A program made the position numbers and the translations under genes. A model generated the notes under the pieces. That model made no database searches. It was not told the DNA's origin and saw only the letters and a list, made by a program, of their open reading frames with translations. DNA of 35,295 nucleotides from Desulfobacteraceae bacterium (GTDB taxonomy: Bacteria > Desulfobacterota > Desulfobacteria > Desulfobacterales > Desulfococcaceae): positions 1-35,295 of the forward strand of contig JAABRU010000063.1 of assembly GCA_011390755.1 (NCBI GenBank), read 5' to 3'. This document shows positions 6,481 to 13,500 of the stretch, in pieces. The first letter of the stretch is position 1, and each line of letters opens with the position of its first letter.

Positions 6481-6505
6481 GGGGCAAGCTCCTGTCAAGA
6501 TGATT

Positions 6506-6722
6506 GATAAAACAATGTCGTCCCCGGCGGGATTCGGTTCTGTTTTGCTGTATGGCATTTTTATAATAATTTCATCCTTTACGGGATTTTTTAAACCCCG
6601 GAAGGGTGGCATGATTATAAAAAACCGGTTATTCCCAAAAATGTAAGCCCGCAAGGGGTGGCATGATTGTAGAAAAAACCGGTTATTCCCAAAAATGTAA
6701 GCCCGGAAGAGGTGGCATGATT
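6506..6722. repeat. Cluster of four REP-like repeats
   Basis: Units at about 6517-6530 (cgtccccggcggga), 6570-6612 (ccttta-cgggatttttt-aaaccccggaaggg), 6648-6665 and 6702-6719. The last two are near-identical 60-bp direct repeats ending ggtggcatgatt. It lies between the antitoxin start and the methyltransferase stop and is non-coding. Confidence 0.6.
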
Positions 6723-6730
6723 GGATTGCA

Positions 6731-7384
6731 CTACCGTTTTTTCAAATATCCGTCCGGGAACATGGTAAGCAGATGTTTTTCACGGGATTTGTCTATTTCA
6801 AAATCATCGTGCCGGGAAAGGTATTCATGGATGGCTTCATAAGGACCGGGGCCGAATCCGGGCAGCGCGGGATGGCCGTTGATGTTGCTGTCTTCCACAA
6901 TCATATAGCATCCTTTGGAAACCAGCGGCGCGAACAATTCCATTTCCTTTATCACATGGTGCTTCCGGTGATCGCTGTCCAATATGACCATAATCTTGCC
7001 CTTTGCCATTTTTTTCACTTTTTCAAATATGTTGGGATCAGTGCTGCTGGCGTTTATATAGCTTATCATATTTCTGAAATTGGGATATTTTTCACGGGAA
7101 TCCACATCAATGGTTATAATCTGTGCATTTTCTTTCCCTGCAAGAAACAGACAGTGGGAAATATAATATGCAGAACCGCCATTGAAGGTTCCGGTTTCAA
7201 TTACTGTATCCGGCTTTGTTTCGTATATGATTTCCTGAAGAATCATCATATCATTTGGACATTGAAGAATCTTAAATCCCATCCATTCCTGATTGTTCCA
7301 CGGCTGCGCAGACAGAGAATTGGGGCCGTAATACAGTTTGTGAAATTCATTTACAATTTCAGTATGGGACAAAGATTTCCCCAA
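6731..7384 (-). CDS. CmcI-like SAM-dependent methyltransferase (main frame)
   Basis: The protein matches the cephalosporin hydroxylase/rhamnosyl O-methyltransferase (CmcI) family. It has NEFHKLYY then a WMG-x-K-x-QCPND lead-in, the SAM-binding strand and loop PDTVIETGTFNGGSAYYI, ITIDVDSREK (acidic residue for SAM ribose), MVILDSDHRKHHV and MIVEDSNINGHP. Such enzymes O-methylate sugars or hydroxylated metabolites. In this frame the only start is a TTG at 7384 with no ribosome site, and the frame stays open upstream with convincing protein (EYLYGLEVGKEFNAVLGKSL). It is therefore probably the body of a longer protein that begins in the overlapping frame at 7551 and is split by a frameshift near 7429-7433. 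It is the last gene of the 10414-6731 cluster. Confidence 0.85.
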   Translation of the reverse strand: MGKSLSHTEIVNEFHKLYYGPNSLSAQPWNNQEWMGFKILQCPNDMMILQEIIYETKPDTVIETGTFNGGSAYYISHCLFLAGKENAQIITIDVDSREKYPNFRNMISYINASSTDPNIFEKVKKMAKGKIMVILDSDHRKHHVIKEMELFAPLVSKGCYMIVEDSNINGHPALPGFGPGPYEAIHEYLSRHDDFEIDKSREKHLLTMFPDGYLKKR

Positions 7385-7551
7385 AACCGCATTGAATTCT
7401 TTTCCAACCTCCAGTCCGTATAGGTATTCCCCCGTATTTTGACCAACTGGCGAAGCATATCTATTACAGTGTTTTCTGTAACCGTAACGGTTTTGTCATT
7501 CTGCGTTATGGTAAAACTGAGCGTCTGATTTGCATTATCCGGTGAAGCCAT
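7351..7551 (-). CDS. N-terminal part of the CmcI-like protein in a shifted frame
   Basis: From the ATG at 7551 (AAGGAG 12 bases upstream, just after the previous gene's stop) this frame reads MASPDNANQTLSFTITQNDK, then TENTVIDMLRQLVKIRG. Up to that point it looks like a protein N-terminus. After a run of five C (plus strand 7429-7433) it loses sense and stops at 7351. Adding one base to that run joins it to the downstream frame as LVKIRGEYLYGLEVGKEF, a natural continuation. The choices are a real inactivating mutation, a sequence error in a homopolymer, or programmed slippage. An independent small protein is less likely. Confidence 0.55.
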   Translation of the reverse strand: MASPDNANQTLSFTITQNDKTVTVTENTVIDMLRQLVKIRGNTYTDWRLEKNSMRFWGNLCPILKL

Positions 7552-7579
7552 TGCTGAAAGAATCTCCTTATAAAAATGA

Positions 7580-8929
7580 TTATTGTATGAGCGTATTGCA
7601 CAGCGTCGGAGTTGTAAGCGGAAGTTCCGAAGCCCATTTCTTTTTGAATATTTCAAGGCTTTGATAAAAAGCTGAACTCAGAACCATATGAAGAGAATTG
7701 TGGAAACATAAAGCGTCAATCACCACAGATGGCAATCCTGCTTTTCTTGCCGCAAGACAAATATCTGCCCCGTAAAAATGAAAACCCAAAGCCGGTTCCA
7801 TACGAAGCAGGGTATCTTTCGGCACTGCCAGCACCACCTCATCCAATGTATCTGCCAATGCAGGAAGCTCCTGCCTTCGATCAATAATTCTGTCCCGATC
7901 CACAACATGGGCATGAAGAACCGTATTATTGTTCTTCCGGATAACCCCGCACACTCCGGCAACCCCAACAGAGCCGTACAACTTTTCCGCCTTCCGGTAT
8001 GCATGCACAAAACGGGCAGGCCATCCAGAGGGAAGATACATATCCTGATGAAGATAGACAACAAGGGGATGGCGGGCGCGCTGAATGCCAAGCTCAAACC
8101 CCTGCGCGGCTGAAGAAGCATTCCTCACAGTCAGGACTTCATGCCGGGAACCCGGAGCAAAACAGGGGGAACTTAACAGATTGGCGTTAAGAACCTCCTC
8201 ATTGCTTACGCACACAATAAATGACAATGGCTCCTCTGCTTCCTCCATATCCGAATCTTCCAAAGGAGTTCCCTCAAAAATATACTGATATGCCTCCAGA
8301 TAATTTCTGGTGCGACTGAAATGCAGCCCCAGATACTGCATCAGGGGTTCCGCAGCCTTGAAAAAATTTTCATTTCCCGGTGATTTGATGATACTCATCA
8401 TCCGGGGGGCAAATCCGCTGTCCAGCAGCAGTTTGATGACAGTGGAATAGGTGTAAAAACGCAGATGTGTAGAATCCAGCAAGCCCGCACGGGTGTACTG
8501 CCAGTCACTTCGCAGCAGATTTCGCAGAACCGAATGATGCTGCACATTGGGAATGCTGCAAAGAATAATGCCATCTTTTTTCAGCAGTTTCCTGTGCCTG
8601 CGCAGAACAGGAAGCGGTTCTGTCAGATGCTCTATGACATCACCGTACAGAATGCAGTCCAGCGTACCCGGCTCAATATCCGCATCCTCTTTTTCCACAT
8701 CAATGGCATACACCCTATCCAGCCGCTGTCTTGCTCTGGCTGCAATTTCAGACTGATATTCAATGCCAATCACTTCCCGATCCGGCTGCATTTTTTTCAG
8801 GGCTTCTCCCAGACGCCCCTCAGCGCATCCCACTTCCAGAATTTTATTTGCACTGTCCGGCACATGGCGGAGCAGTTCTGTATTCAATCCCCGAAAATAG
8901 GGATCAGACTGCAACTGTTCAAGGTTCAT
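7580..8929 (-). CDS. Methyltransferase-glycosyltransferase (StrF-like) fusion
   Basis: This 449-residue, two-domain protein carries at residues 1-215 a class I SAM methyltransferase: NKILEVGCAEGRLGEAL (SAM loop), EVIGIEYQ (ribose acid), DCILYGDVIEHL and GIILCSIPNVQH. Residues about 235-445 look like a GT-A glycosyltransferase of the StrF / Glyco_tranf_2_5 type: SFIVCVSNEE, EVLTVRNASSAAQGFELGIQ, HPLVVYLHQDMYLPSGW and a later GFHFYGADICLAARKAGL. The second domain should use a nucleotide sugar; the first would methylate an acceptor or sugar. AAGGG lies 9 bases before the ATG. It follows the 8942-10414 gene by 12 bases in the same operon. The exact sugar is unknown. Confidence 0.82.
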   Translation of the reverse strand: MNLEQLQSDPYFRGLNTELLRHVPDSANKILEVGCAEGRLGEALKKMQPDREVIGIEYQSEIAARARQRLDRVYAIDVEKEDADIEPGTLDCILYGDVIEHLTEPLPVLRRHRKLLKKDGIILCSIPNVQHHSVLRNLLRSDWQYTRAGLLDSTHLRFYTYSTVIKLLLDSGFAPRMMSIIKSPGNENFFKAAEPLMQYLGLHFSRTRNYLEAYQYIFEGTPLEDSDMEEAEEPLSFIVCVSNEEVLNANLLSSPCFAPGSRHEVLTVRNASSAAQGFELGIQRARHPLVVYLHQDMYLPSGWPARFVHAYRKAEKLYGSVGVAGVCGVIRKNNNTVLHAHVVDRDRIIDRRQELPALADTLDEVVLAVPKDTLLRMEPALGFHFYGADICLAARKAGLPSVVIDALCFHNSLHMVLSSAFYQSLEIFKKKWASELPLTTPTLCNTLIQ

Positions 8930-8941
8930 GCTGTATTTCCC

Positions 8942-10414
8942 TTATGATTTCAGCGCATCCAATGCCTGCCGCACAAACGCGGACTGCGGATATTTCTTTA
9001 TGATTTCAAATCCTTTTCCGGCAATTTCTTTCCTTGCCTTTTCCTCTGCCAGGTACTTCATACAGTTTTCCACAATCTTTTCATAGGGACAGATAACCAG
9101 CCCCTGTGCAAAATCCTTTTCCTGCTCATCTTTCCCCTCTTCTGAAATCACAAACTTTTTATTGGCCAGCAGAAAGGAAATCCGCACAATTTCAAAAATA
9201 CAGGCATCATAAAAATGGATGTTCAGCACAATTTTGGATCGTGCGATATATTTGTCCCGCTCTTCCCCGTACACACCGAAAACGGCTTCAACCTTCACAC
9301 CATTTGCTTTCAGTTCGTTCAGAATCGCCTTCCGCCGCTCATTCAGACTTCCGTAAAACAGCACATCAATATCCTCTTCAGCCTGGGGAATCCGGCTCAG
9401 TTCCGGTTCATACCCAATGCCGCAGTATGTCACATTTGCCACGCCCATTTCTTTCAATGCCCGGATATTGGGCCAACTGTAATCCCATACCGGATATTTT
9501 TTCAGCAGATCCACATATCCCTGCCCCATCCAGGGAGAATCCTTATACACCTGCTCCATATTAAAAAGAATCAGATTTTCCGGAAGATTTGTCATATTGA
9601 TTTTGGGAATGAAATTGCAGCCCAGCACAATGGTCGTTCCCACCACATCCTTCACATCCCGGACAATGGGAATATTATGCCCAAGCCGGGAAAAAGCCGC
9701 TTTCAGGCCGACGGCAACCTCATCAAATACATGGCTGTGAATATAACCGGGGGTAGTGACAATCCAGATGCAATATGGAGCCGTTGAAGCCAGGGACTGT
9801 CCCGGCACTACAGCTTTGCTCCGGCTTCGGTAATAGGCCATATATTCCCGATCTTTTTCACTTAAAGGGATTTTCCGCAACTCAGCATACATGGAATCCA
9901 CCGCACGGGGCTTTCGCAGAATCTCCTGCACATCCATTCCCTTTTTCTGCAGTTCCACTCCGATGGGGCTGAGCGTAAAATTGAGTTTCTGGGTAACAAA
10001 ACGGTATGCTGACCAATCCAGATACCAGAACCAGTCCGTGTAATACAGCCAGCTTCTTTCATTGAATGCCCGGACATGGGTGGGATCCTGCCATGCACCG
10101 TAGGACAAATCATAAGGTACATTGATACAGATGACCCCGCCCTCTTCCAGCAGTTCAAGACAGCTTGTCATCATCCCTGTCAGATTCCGGATATGCTCCA
10201 GCACGTCAAAGGCAATGATTTTTCTGAATGTGTTTTTCTCAACCTTTATTTCACCGAAACGATCTGTTTTGAATGTTCTGGATGAATCTGTAAAAAAAGG
10301 TTCATTGAGATCAAAAACAATATCCGGCTTCCAGAAATCGCTGATGTCCAGATTCAGAAAATCATCCCGGAAATTCTTGCCGCTGCCGATATTCAACTGT
10401 TTGGGAAAATCCAT
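8942..10414 (-). CDS. Methyltransferase-glycosyltransferase fusion
   Basis: This 490-residue protein has residues 1-130 as a class I methyltransferase-like domain: KQLNIGSGKNFRDDFLNLDI, IVFDLNEPF, IIAFDVLEHI and GGVICINVPYDLSYGAW. The loop is GSGKNF rather than the usual G-x-G-x-G, as in minimal Methyltransf_11 members. After a helical linker, residues about 215-490 resemble a GT-B C-terminal half of the CgeB / glycosyltransferase family 1 type: VLFYGSLNERRKAIL, VEAVFGVYGEERDKYIARSK, IVLNIHFYDACIFEIVR, ending with GKGFEIIKKYPQS. It is the first gene of the three-gene cluster. Part of its 5' end (10280-10414) is duplicated at 12007-12141. Confidence 0.8.
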   Translation of the reverse strand: MDFPKQLNIGSGKNFRDDFLNLDISDFWKPDIVFDLNEPFFTDSSRTFKTDRFGEIKVEKNTFRKIIAFDVLEHIRNLTGMMTSCLELLEEGGVICINVPYDLSYGAWQDPTHVRAFNERSWLYYTDWFWYLDWSAYRFVTQKLNFTLSPIGVELQKKGMDVQEILRKPRAVDSMYAELRKIPLSEKDREYMAYYRSRSKAVVPGQSLASTAPYCIWIVTTPGYIHSHVFDEVAVGLKAAFSRLGHNIPIVRDVKDVVGTTIVLGCNFIPKINMTNLPENLILFNMEQVYKDSPWMGQGYVDLLKKYPVWDYSWPNIRALKEMGVANVTYCGIGYEPELSRIPQAEEDIDVLFYGSLNERRKAILNELKANGVKVEAVFGVYGEERDKYIARSKIVLNIHFYDACIFEIVRISFLLANKKFVISEEGKDEQEKDFAQGLVICPYEKIVENCMKYLAEEKARKEIAGKGFEIIKKYPQSAFVRQALDALKS

Positions 10415-10469
10415 TACAACCTATTCCTCAACTTGTGTGCTATTGTAAAAAACTTCATTTCAGTGCGGA

Positions 10470-10868
10470 CTACACAGCCGGCAGTTCCTCCACTTCCCTC
10501 AGTTCCTTTGCAATTTTCACGGCCTCTTTTATCATCCGCAGGCGGTCATTGTCTTCAATTTTCTCTATCACCGGCATCAGTTTCAGTCCTTTGGCTCCGA
10601 ATTTTACGGTCAGCCCCAGTTCCATGGCTTCAATAAGGCCCTGCCGGATCCCCTGCTGTATTCCCTGCTGTATTCCCTGCTGTATTCCCTGCTGTATTCC
10701 CTGCTGTATTCCCTGCTCTCTCCCCTGCCGGGATGCGTTTCTTTCTATTGTGCTGACATAGGGCATATTTTTCTCCTTTTCATACTGACGGATTTCATCC
10801 CCCAGACATTTCTCCATCTCCGGGGGCAGTCTCATCAGCCAGTCTGTGAAATGAAACAGATTGATCAC
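10470..10868 (-). pseudogene. C-terminal remnant of an Rpn-family nuclease
   Basis: The frame reads GYSREDVINLFHFTDWLMRL upstream and across the GTG at 10868, the characteristic middle of Rpn (recombination-promoting nuclease/putative transposase) proteins. A Gln-Gly rich repeat and a helical tail (IEDNDRLRMIKEAVKIA) follow. The N-terminal PD-(D/E)XK domain of about 200 residues is missing: upstream DNA in another frame is a different small gene ending over this one. A GTG that overlaps the small ORF's TGA could still allow coupled translation of a 132-residue tail. Without the nuclease core it is best treated as a remnant. Confidence 0.7.
10652..10715. repeat. 12-bp tandem repeat inside the Rpn remnant
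   Basis: About five copies of ccctgctgtatt, encoding Gly-Ile-Gln-Gln on the minus strand. This is the expandable Gln-Gly stretch common in Rpn C-terminal regions. The broken copy at 11814-11990 has lost it. Confidence 0.85.
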
Positions 10869-10960
10869 ATCCTCACGACTGTATCCTTTTCCAAATTGAA
10901 CTGAGCGGCATATTCTGCTCTTCCTTTTCTTATTTCTTCAACTATTGCATCTCTCCACAT
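10865..10960 (-). CDS. Small protein, truncated member of a WKDPIVEE-type family
   Basis: A 31-residue ORF starts at the ATG at 10960 after GGGAGAG: MWRDAIVEEIRKGRAEYAAQ, then FNLEKDTVVRM and stop. It resembles the widespread short proteins that begin MWKDPIVEE and continue to EYAAKFNYDLDAI, usually about 50-70 residues. Here the last third is lost where the ORF meets the Rpn remnant; its TGA overlaps that frame's GTG. Function of the family is unknown to me; members are often near TA genes. It lies 33 bases after the RHH antitoxin stop and may be co-transcribed with it. Confidence 0.55.
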   Translation of the reverse strand: MWRDAIVEEIRKGRAEYAAQFNLEKDTVVRM

Positions 10961-10993
10961 GTTATCTCTCCCATCAATTGTTATTCCTCTCCA

Positions 10994-11230
10994 TCAGATA
11001 CGGTCATATTCATCGGGTTCTGCATGAGGAACAGCTTTCATAACCTTTTCAAAATCCTCACGTCTCCCTTTCCGTGCTTCCTTTTCAAGATAATTTTCTG
11101 TCAGAATGGCGGACATTTTTTCCGCTGCGGCAAGAACAAGAAACTGATTTGCTGATATTCCTTCAGATTCAGACAGTTGACTGATTTTGACATACAAAGA
11201 TTCTGGCAAATCCACTGTAATCAGACTCAT
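10994..11230 (-). CDS. Ribbon-helix-helix antitoxin
   Basis: This 78-residue protein opens with MSLITVDLPESLYVKISQLS, then SEGISANQFLVLAAAEKMSAI. A beta strand followed by two helices is the CopG/HicB-type RHH DNA-binding fold. The basic and acidic C-terminal region (EKEARKGRREDFEKVMKAV) would bind the toxin. Its ATG overlaps the stop of the PIN gene by 4 bases (ATGA). The order is toxin first, antitoxin second, the reverse of most TA pairs here, as is typical for the 'putative toxin component, PIN family' group. It probably represses the operon. Confidence 0.85.
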   Translation of the reverse strand: MSLITVDLPESLYVKISQLSESEGISANQFLVLAAAEKMSAILTENYLEKEARKGRREDFEKVMKAVPHAEPDEYDRI

Positions 11231-11655
11231 GACCGTTGTCTCCTTATTATATTCAAAAATTTTCCCGGAGTTACCGGCGTAATGCCGAAATGTTCTTCAA
11301 TTCCTCTGAAATCTTTCAGATTATGAGTGATTATATAGCGACTTTCTGATGCAACCGCAAGTTCCAGAATCATATCATCTTTTGGATCTCCAAGCCACGG
11401 GCGCCATAGAAAGAAAATCTGCTGTTTATGGGCAATACTGCAAATATAACGCAGAAATGCAAGAATTTCCTCTGCTGTGCCTGCTCCGCTCATGTGTTCC
11501 GGTCTTGTAAGAACATCCTGATATTCAATATACAAAGGGATGCTTACAGCAATCTGAAACAGATCGGACGGCAGTTGGGAAACCACAGCATAAGAAGCTC
11601 CCCTGTTTGATTTAAGGGCAGAAACGAAAATATTTGTATCAAGAACAACTCTCAT
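11227..11655 (-). CDS. PIN-family putative toxin of a TA pair
   Basis: This 142-residue protein begins MRVVLDTNIFVSALKS (first Asp, residue 6), then SIPLYIEYQDVLTRPEH (conserved Glu), GDPKDDMILELAVASESRYI (acidic pair near residues 100-103) and ITHNLKDF. This is the long PIN subtype annotated as 'putative toxin-antitoxin system toxin component'. All catalytic acidic positions are present. It is the first gene of a two-gene operon with the RHH antitoxin. The upstream gap to 11813 is REP-like repeat. RNA cleavage is known for the fold and inferred here. Confidence 0.87.
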   Translation of the reverse strand: MRVVLDTNIFVSALKSNRGASYAVVSQLPSDLFQIAVSIPLYIEYQDVLTRPEHMSGAGTAEEILAFLRYICSIAHKQQIFFLWRPWLGDPKDDMILELAVASESRYIITHNLKDFRGIEEHFGITPVTPGKFLNIIRRQRS

Positions 11656-11813
11656 TTTTTATCAGTTATGATATTTTTGATTAAAATATTTTTAATCCCG
11701 AAGGTCTGGCATGATTATGTCACCCCTCCGGGGTTCCGGGATTATCCCTGAATTCTTTTTCTATAATCATATCAGCCCTTCGGGCTTATCAGCGTCCGAC
11801 TCTTACTTCGCAT
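11656..11813. repeat. REP-like repeats upstream of the PIN/RHH operon
   Basis: This stretch contains taatcccgaaggtctggcatgatta (11693-11716), acccctccggggt (11722-11734), and agcccttcgggctt (11774-11787). It is non-coding; the PIN promoter must lie within or next to it. Confidence 0.5.
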
Positions 11814-11990
11814 TGCTATTGTAAAAATCGCTTCATTTCAGACTGGCCTACACCGCCAGCAGCTCCTCCACTTCCCTCAGTTCCTTTGCAATTTTCACGG
11901 TCTCTTTTATCATCCGCAGGCGGTCATTGTCTTCAATTTTCTGTATCAATTGTCAGTCCCGGTTCCATGGCTTCCATCAGTCCCTGCTGT
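11814..11990 (-). pseudogene. Degraded copy of the Rpn C-terminal tail
   Basis: Bases 11814-11940 match 10438-10563 closely (the downstream spacer plus the helical tail ending at stop 11848-11850). Further up it is shortened and frameshifted: the stretch between ATTGAAGACAA and GGAACC-GG has lost about 40 bases, and the 12-bp Gln-Gly repeat is absent. It is a decayed duplicate with no complete frame. Confidence 0.75.
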
Positions 11991-11991
11991 T

Positions 11992-12141
11992 TTATTTATT
12001 CACTTCTGAAGAATCTGCAAAAAAAGGTTCATTGAGATCAAAAATAATATCCGGTTTCCAGAAATCACTGATGTCCGGATTCAGAAAATCATCCCGGAAA
12101 TTCTTTCCGCTGCCGATATTCAACTGTTTGGGAAAATCCAT
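11992..12141 (-). pseudogene. Truncated copy of the 5' end of the 8942-10414 gene
   Basis: The ATG at 12141 reads MDFPKQLNIGSGKNF and continues for 45 residues nearly identical to the start of the methyltransferase-glycosyltransferase fusion, then ends SEVNK and stop. Match region 12007-12141 versus 10280-10414 differs at only a handful of bases. It sits 5 bases after the hepT stop and next to the Rpn copy, in an order opposite to the parent genes. It could be translated as a 49-residue peptide but lacks the rest of the fold. Confidence 0.75.
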
Positions 12142-12145
12142 TGCA

Positions 12146-12511
12146 TTACACACCGTTTTTTTCTGCTTTGATCGTCTCTGTTTCAAGTATCTTTAAAAAT
12201 AAAGATTTCAATTGCGGAAGTTCTTCTGTTGCCGCTTTCCACAGGATAATCATATCCACCCCGAAATATCCGTGAATCAGTTTATCACGCATTCCGGCAA
12301 GCTGTTTCCACGGAATATCCGGATTGTCCTTTTTGGTTGTATCATGAATATTTTTGACAGCCTCACCGATTATTTCAACAACCCGGATTACAGCGTAAAC
12401 TGTCTTTCTGTCTTCACAGAACCTGTCAAAGTCAAACCCTTTTACAAAGGTTTCAGCATCATGGATCGAATCCGTTATATCTTTTATAAAATCAGTCTGC
12501 TGTCGTATCAC
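12146..12511 (-). CDS. hepT: HepT-like HEPN ribonuclease toxin
   Basis: This 121-residue, all-helical protein of the HEPN/DUF86 family has RDKLIHGYFGVD with the catalytic R-x4-H-x-Y motif at R75, H80 and Y82. YAVIRVVEIIGEAVKNI (about residues 39-55) is the conserved helix before it. HepT proteins are ribonuclease toxins; in characterised pairs the MntA partner AMPylates the tyrosine of this motif to silence it. The start overlaps the mntA stop by 4 bases (ATGA). The 3' end is followed within 5 bases by a duplicated gene fragment, so the insertion or rearrangement just missed the coding sequence. All key residues are intact. Confidence 0.9.
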   Translation of the reverse strand: MIRQQTDFIKDITDSIHDAETFVKGFDFDRFCEDRKTVYAVIRVVEIIGEAVKNIHDTTKKDNPDIPWKQLAGMRDKLIHGYFGVDMIILWKAATEELPQLKSLFLKILETETIKAEKNGV

Positions 12512-12801
12512 AGATACACCACCTCTCTGAGAATATGCCTGCCGGTTTCCGGTTTCAGACCGGTTTTTGTCACCAGATCAACCTTCATTCCCAGGTGCTG
12601 GCTTAATTCATCTTCTATACCTATGAATCCGATTAGGCCCGGAAATTCTTCAAAGCTGATCAGAATGTCAATATCGCTGTTATGGGTCTGTTCGCCGCGT
12701 ACATATGAACCGAATATTCCGATTTCCTTTATTTTGTGTTTTTCAATCAGCATCGGTTTCCGCATTCGGATGATTTTTTTGATTTCTTCTATGTTTTTCA
12801 T
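12508..12801 (-). CDS. mntA: MntA-like nucleotidyltransferase antitoxin
   Basis: This 97-residue minimal nucleotidyltransferase has IKEIGIFGSYVRGEQTHNSD at residues 24-43, the G-S-x10-D-x-D signature with GSYVRG at 31-36 and acids D43 and D45. A later VDLVTK strand supplies the third acidic residue. Such proteins neutralise HepT by transferring AMP groups to its active-site tyrosine. It is the first gene of the operon, coupled to hepT by a 4-base overlap. The C-terminus (GRHILREVVYL) is standard length. Directly upstream is a repeat-bounded non-coding element. Confidence 0.9.
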   Translation of the reverse strand: MKNIEEIKKIIRMRKPMLIEKHKIKEIGIFGSYVRGEQTHNSDIDILISFEEFPGLIGFIGIEDELSQHLGMKVDLVTKTGLKPETGRHILREVVYL

Positions 12802-12815
12802 ATGATTAATCCGGT

Positions 12816-13262
12816 AACTACAAATTTTTTTTTAAAGAAAGGATTTTTCAATCACAACTACAGGGATTTTTTTTAAGAAAGGATTAAGGCGATTTCCAAA
12901 TATGAATGTACCATTTCTGAAGGAGTCTGTAGTTTCGCATTTTTTATAACTATCTGATTTTTATTTTAGCCACGAATTACACGAATTACACGAATGATAC
13001 AGAAGATGAAAAATCAATTTTTTATCATATTGTTTTTATAAATATATTTTTCGTGTCATTCGTGTATTTCACGGTTTGCTGTAAAAATTGCAAAAGTACA
13101 GAAGGAGTCACAGACTGAAAGTCTGTGACTTTTCAGGCACTGCCAAACTTTCAGTTTGGCACTCCTTTGGTACTTTCTTTTCAGGAAATAACCTAAATCC
13201 CTGCTTACAAAAAATCCCTGTAGTTATCAATATAATCCTTTCTTAAAAAAATCCATGCAGTT
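12816..13262. repeat. Non-coding element bounded by about 75-bp imperfect inverted repeats
   Basis: The left end has two copies of aactac-a/aggg-attttttt-aagaaaggatt (12816-12846 and 12856-12886). The right end (13190-13262) has the same two motifs in reverse complement. Inside are two palindromes of the cacgaattacacgaatga type (12971 onwards versus about 13050-13075) and two hairpins, tcacagactgaaagtctgtga (about 13108) and tgccaaactttcagtttggca (about 13141). There is no gene in 12802-13287. Confidence 0.6.
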
Positions 13263-13287
13263 ATGGAATTCATGTTCACATAAAGCC

Positions 13288-13488
13288 TTATGCCGCAAAC
13301 GCATATACAGGTGTTTCCATCACACGTACCGGTTTTCTTTTTTTCCATACTGTTTCCTGAATTTTTTCCACAGTCTCAGGAGAAAAAAATTTTTCCCCGG
13401 TCTCTGCACAACCTCTTGCCTGCACATTCTCAATCACAATAAATCTATCCTCTGTCTGAAGAGTATAAGTGACTTTCTGCTCTGTCAT
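13288..13488 (-). CDS. YgiT/MqsA-like small protein lacking the zinc site
   Basis: This 66-residue protein reads VTYTLQTEDRFIVIENVQAR, then GCAETGEKFFSPETVEKIQE and KPVRVMETPVYAFAA. The second half matches the part of YgiT-type (MqsA N-domain-like) antitoxins that follows the second Cys pair, but here the pair is C-x-x-T, and no first Cys pair exists. It starts 12 bases after the stop of a complete YgiT-type gene, making it third in the DUF4258 operon. It could be a second antitoxin or a shortened duplicate. The start is taken at the ATG at 13488; the ribosome site is weak. Confidence 0.65.
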   Translation of the reverse strand: MTEQKVTYTLQTEDRFIVIENVQARGCAETGEKFFSPETVEKIQETVWKKRKPVRVMETPVYAFAA

Positions 13489-13500
13489 GGTTTCATTCCA

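Noticed and set aside
6481..6654. N-terminal extension of the VapC antitoxin
   Set aside because: It is translated repeat sequence; AGGAG and the start of helical antitoxin sequence point to the ATG at 6480.
10122..10448. 108-codon plus-strand ORF over the start of the fusion glycosyltransferase gene
   Set aside because: It is the antisense shadow of the minus-strand N-terminal methyltransferase domain, serine-rich with no family.
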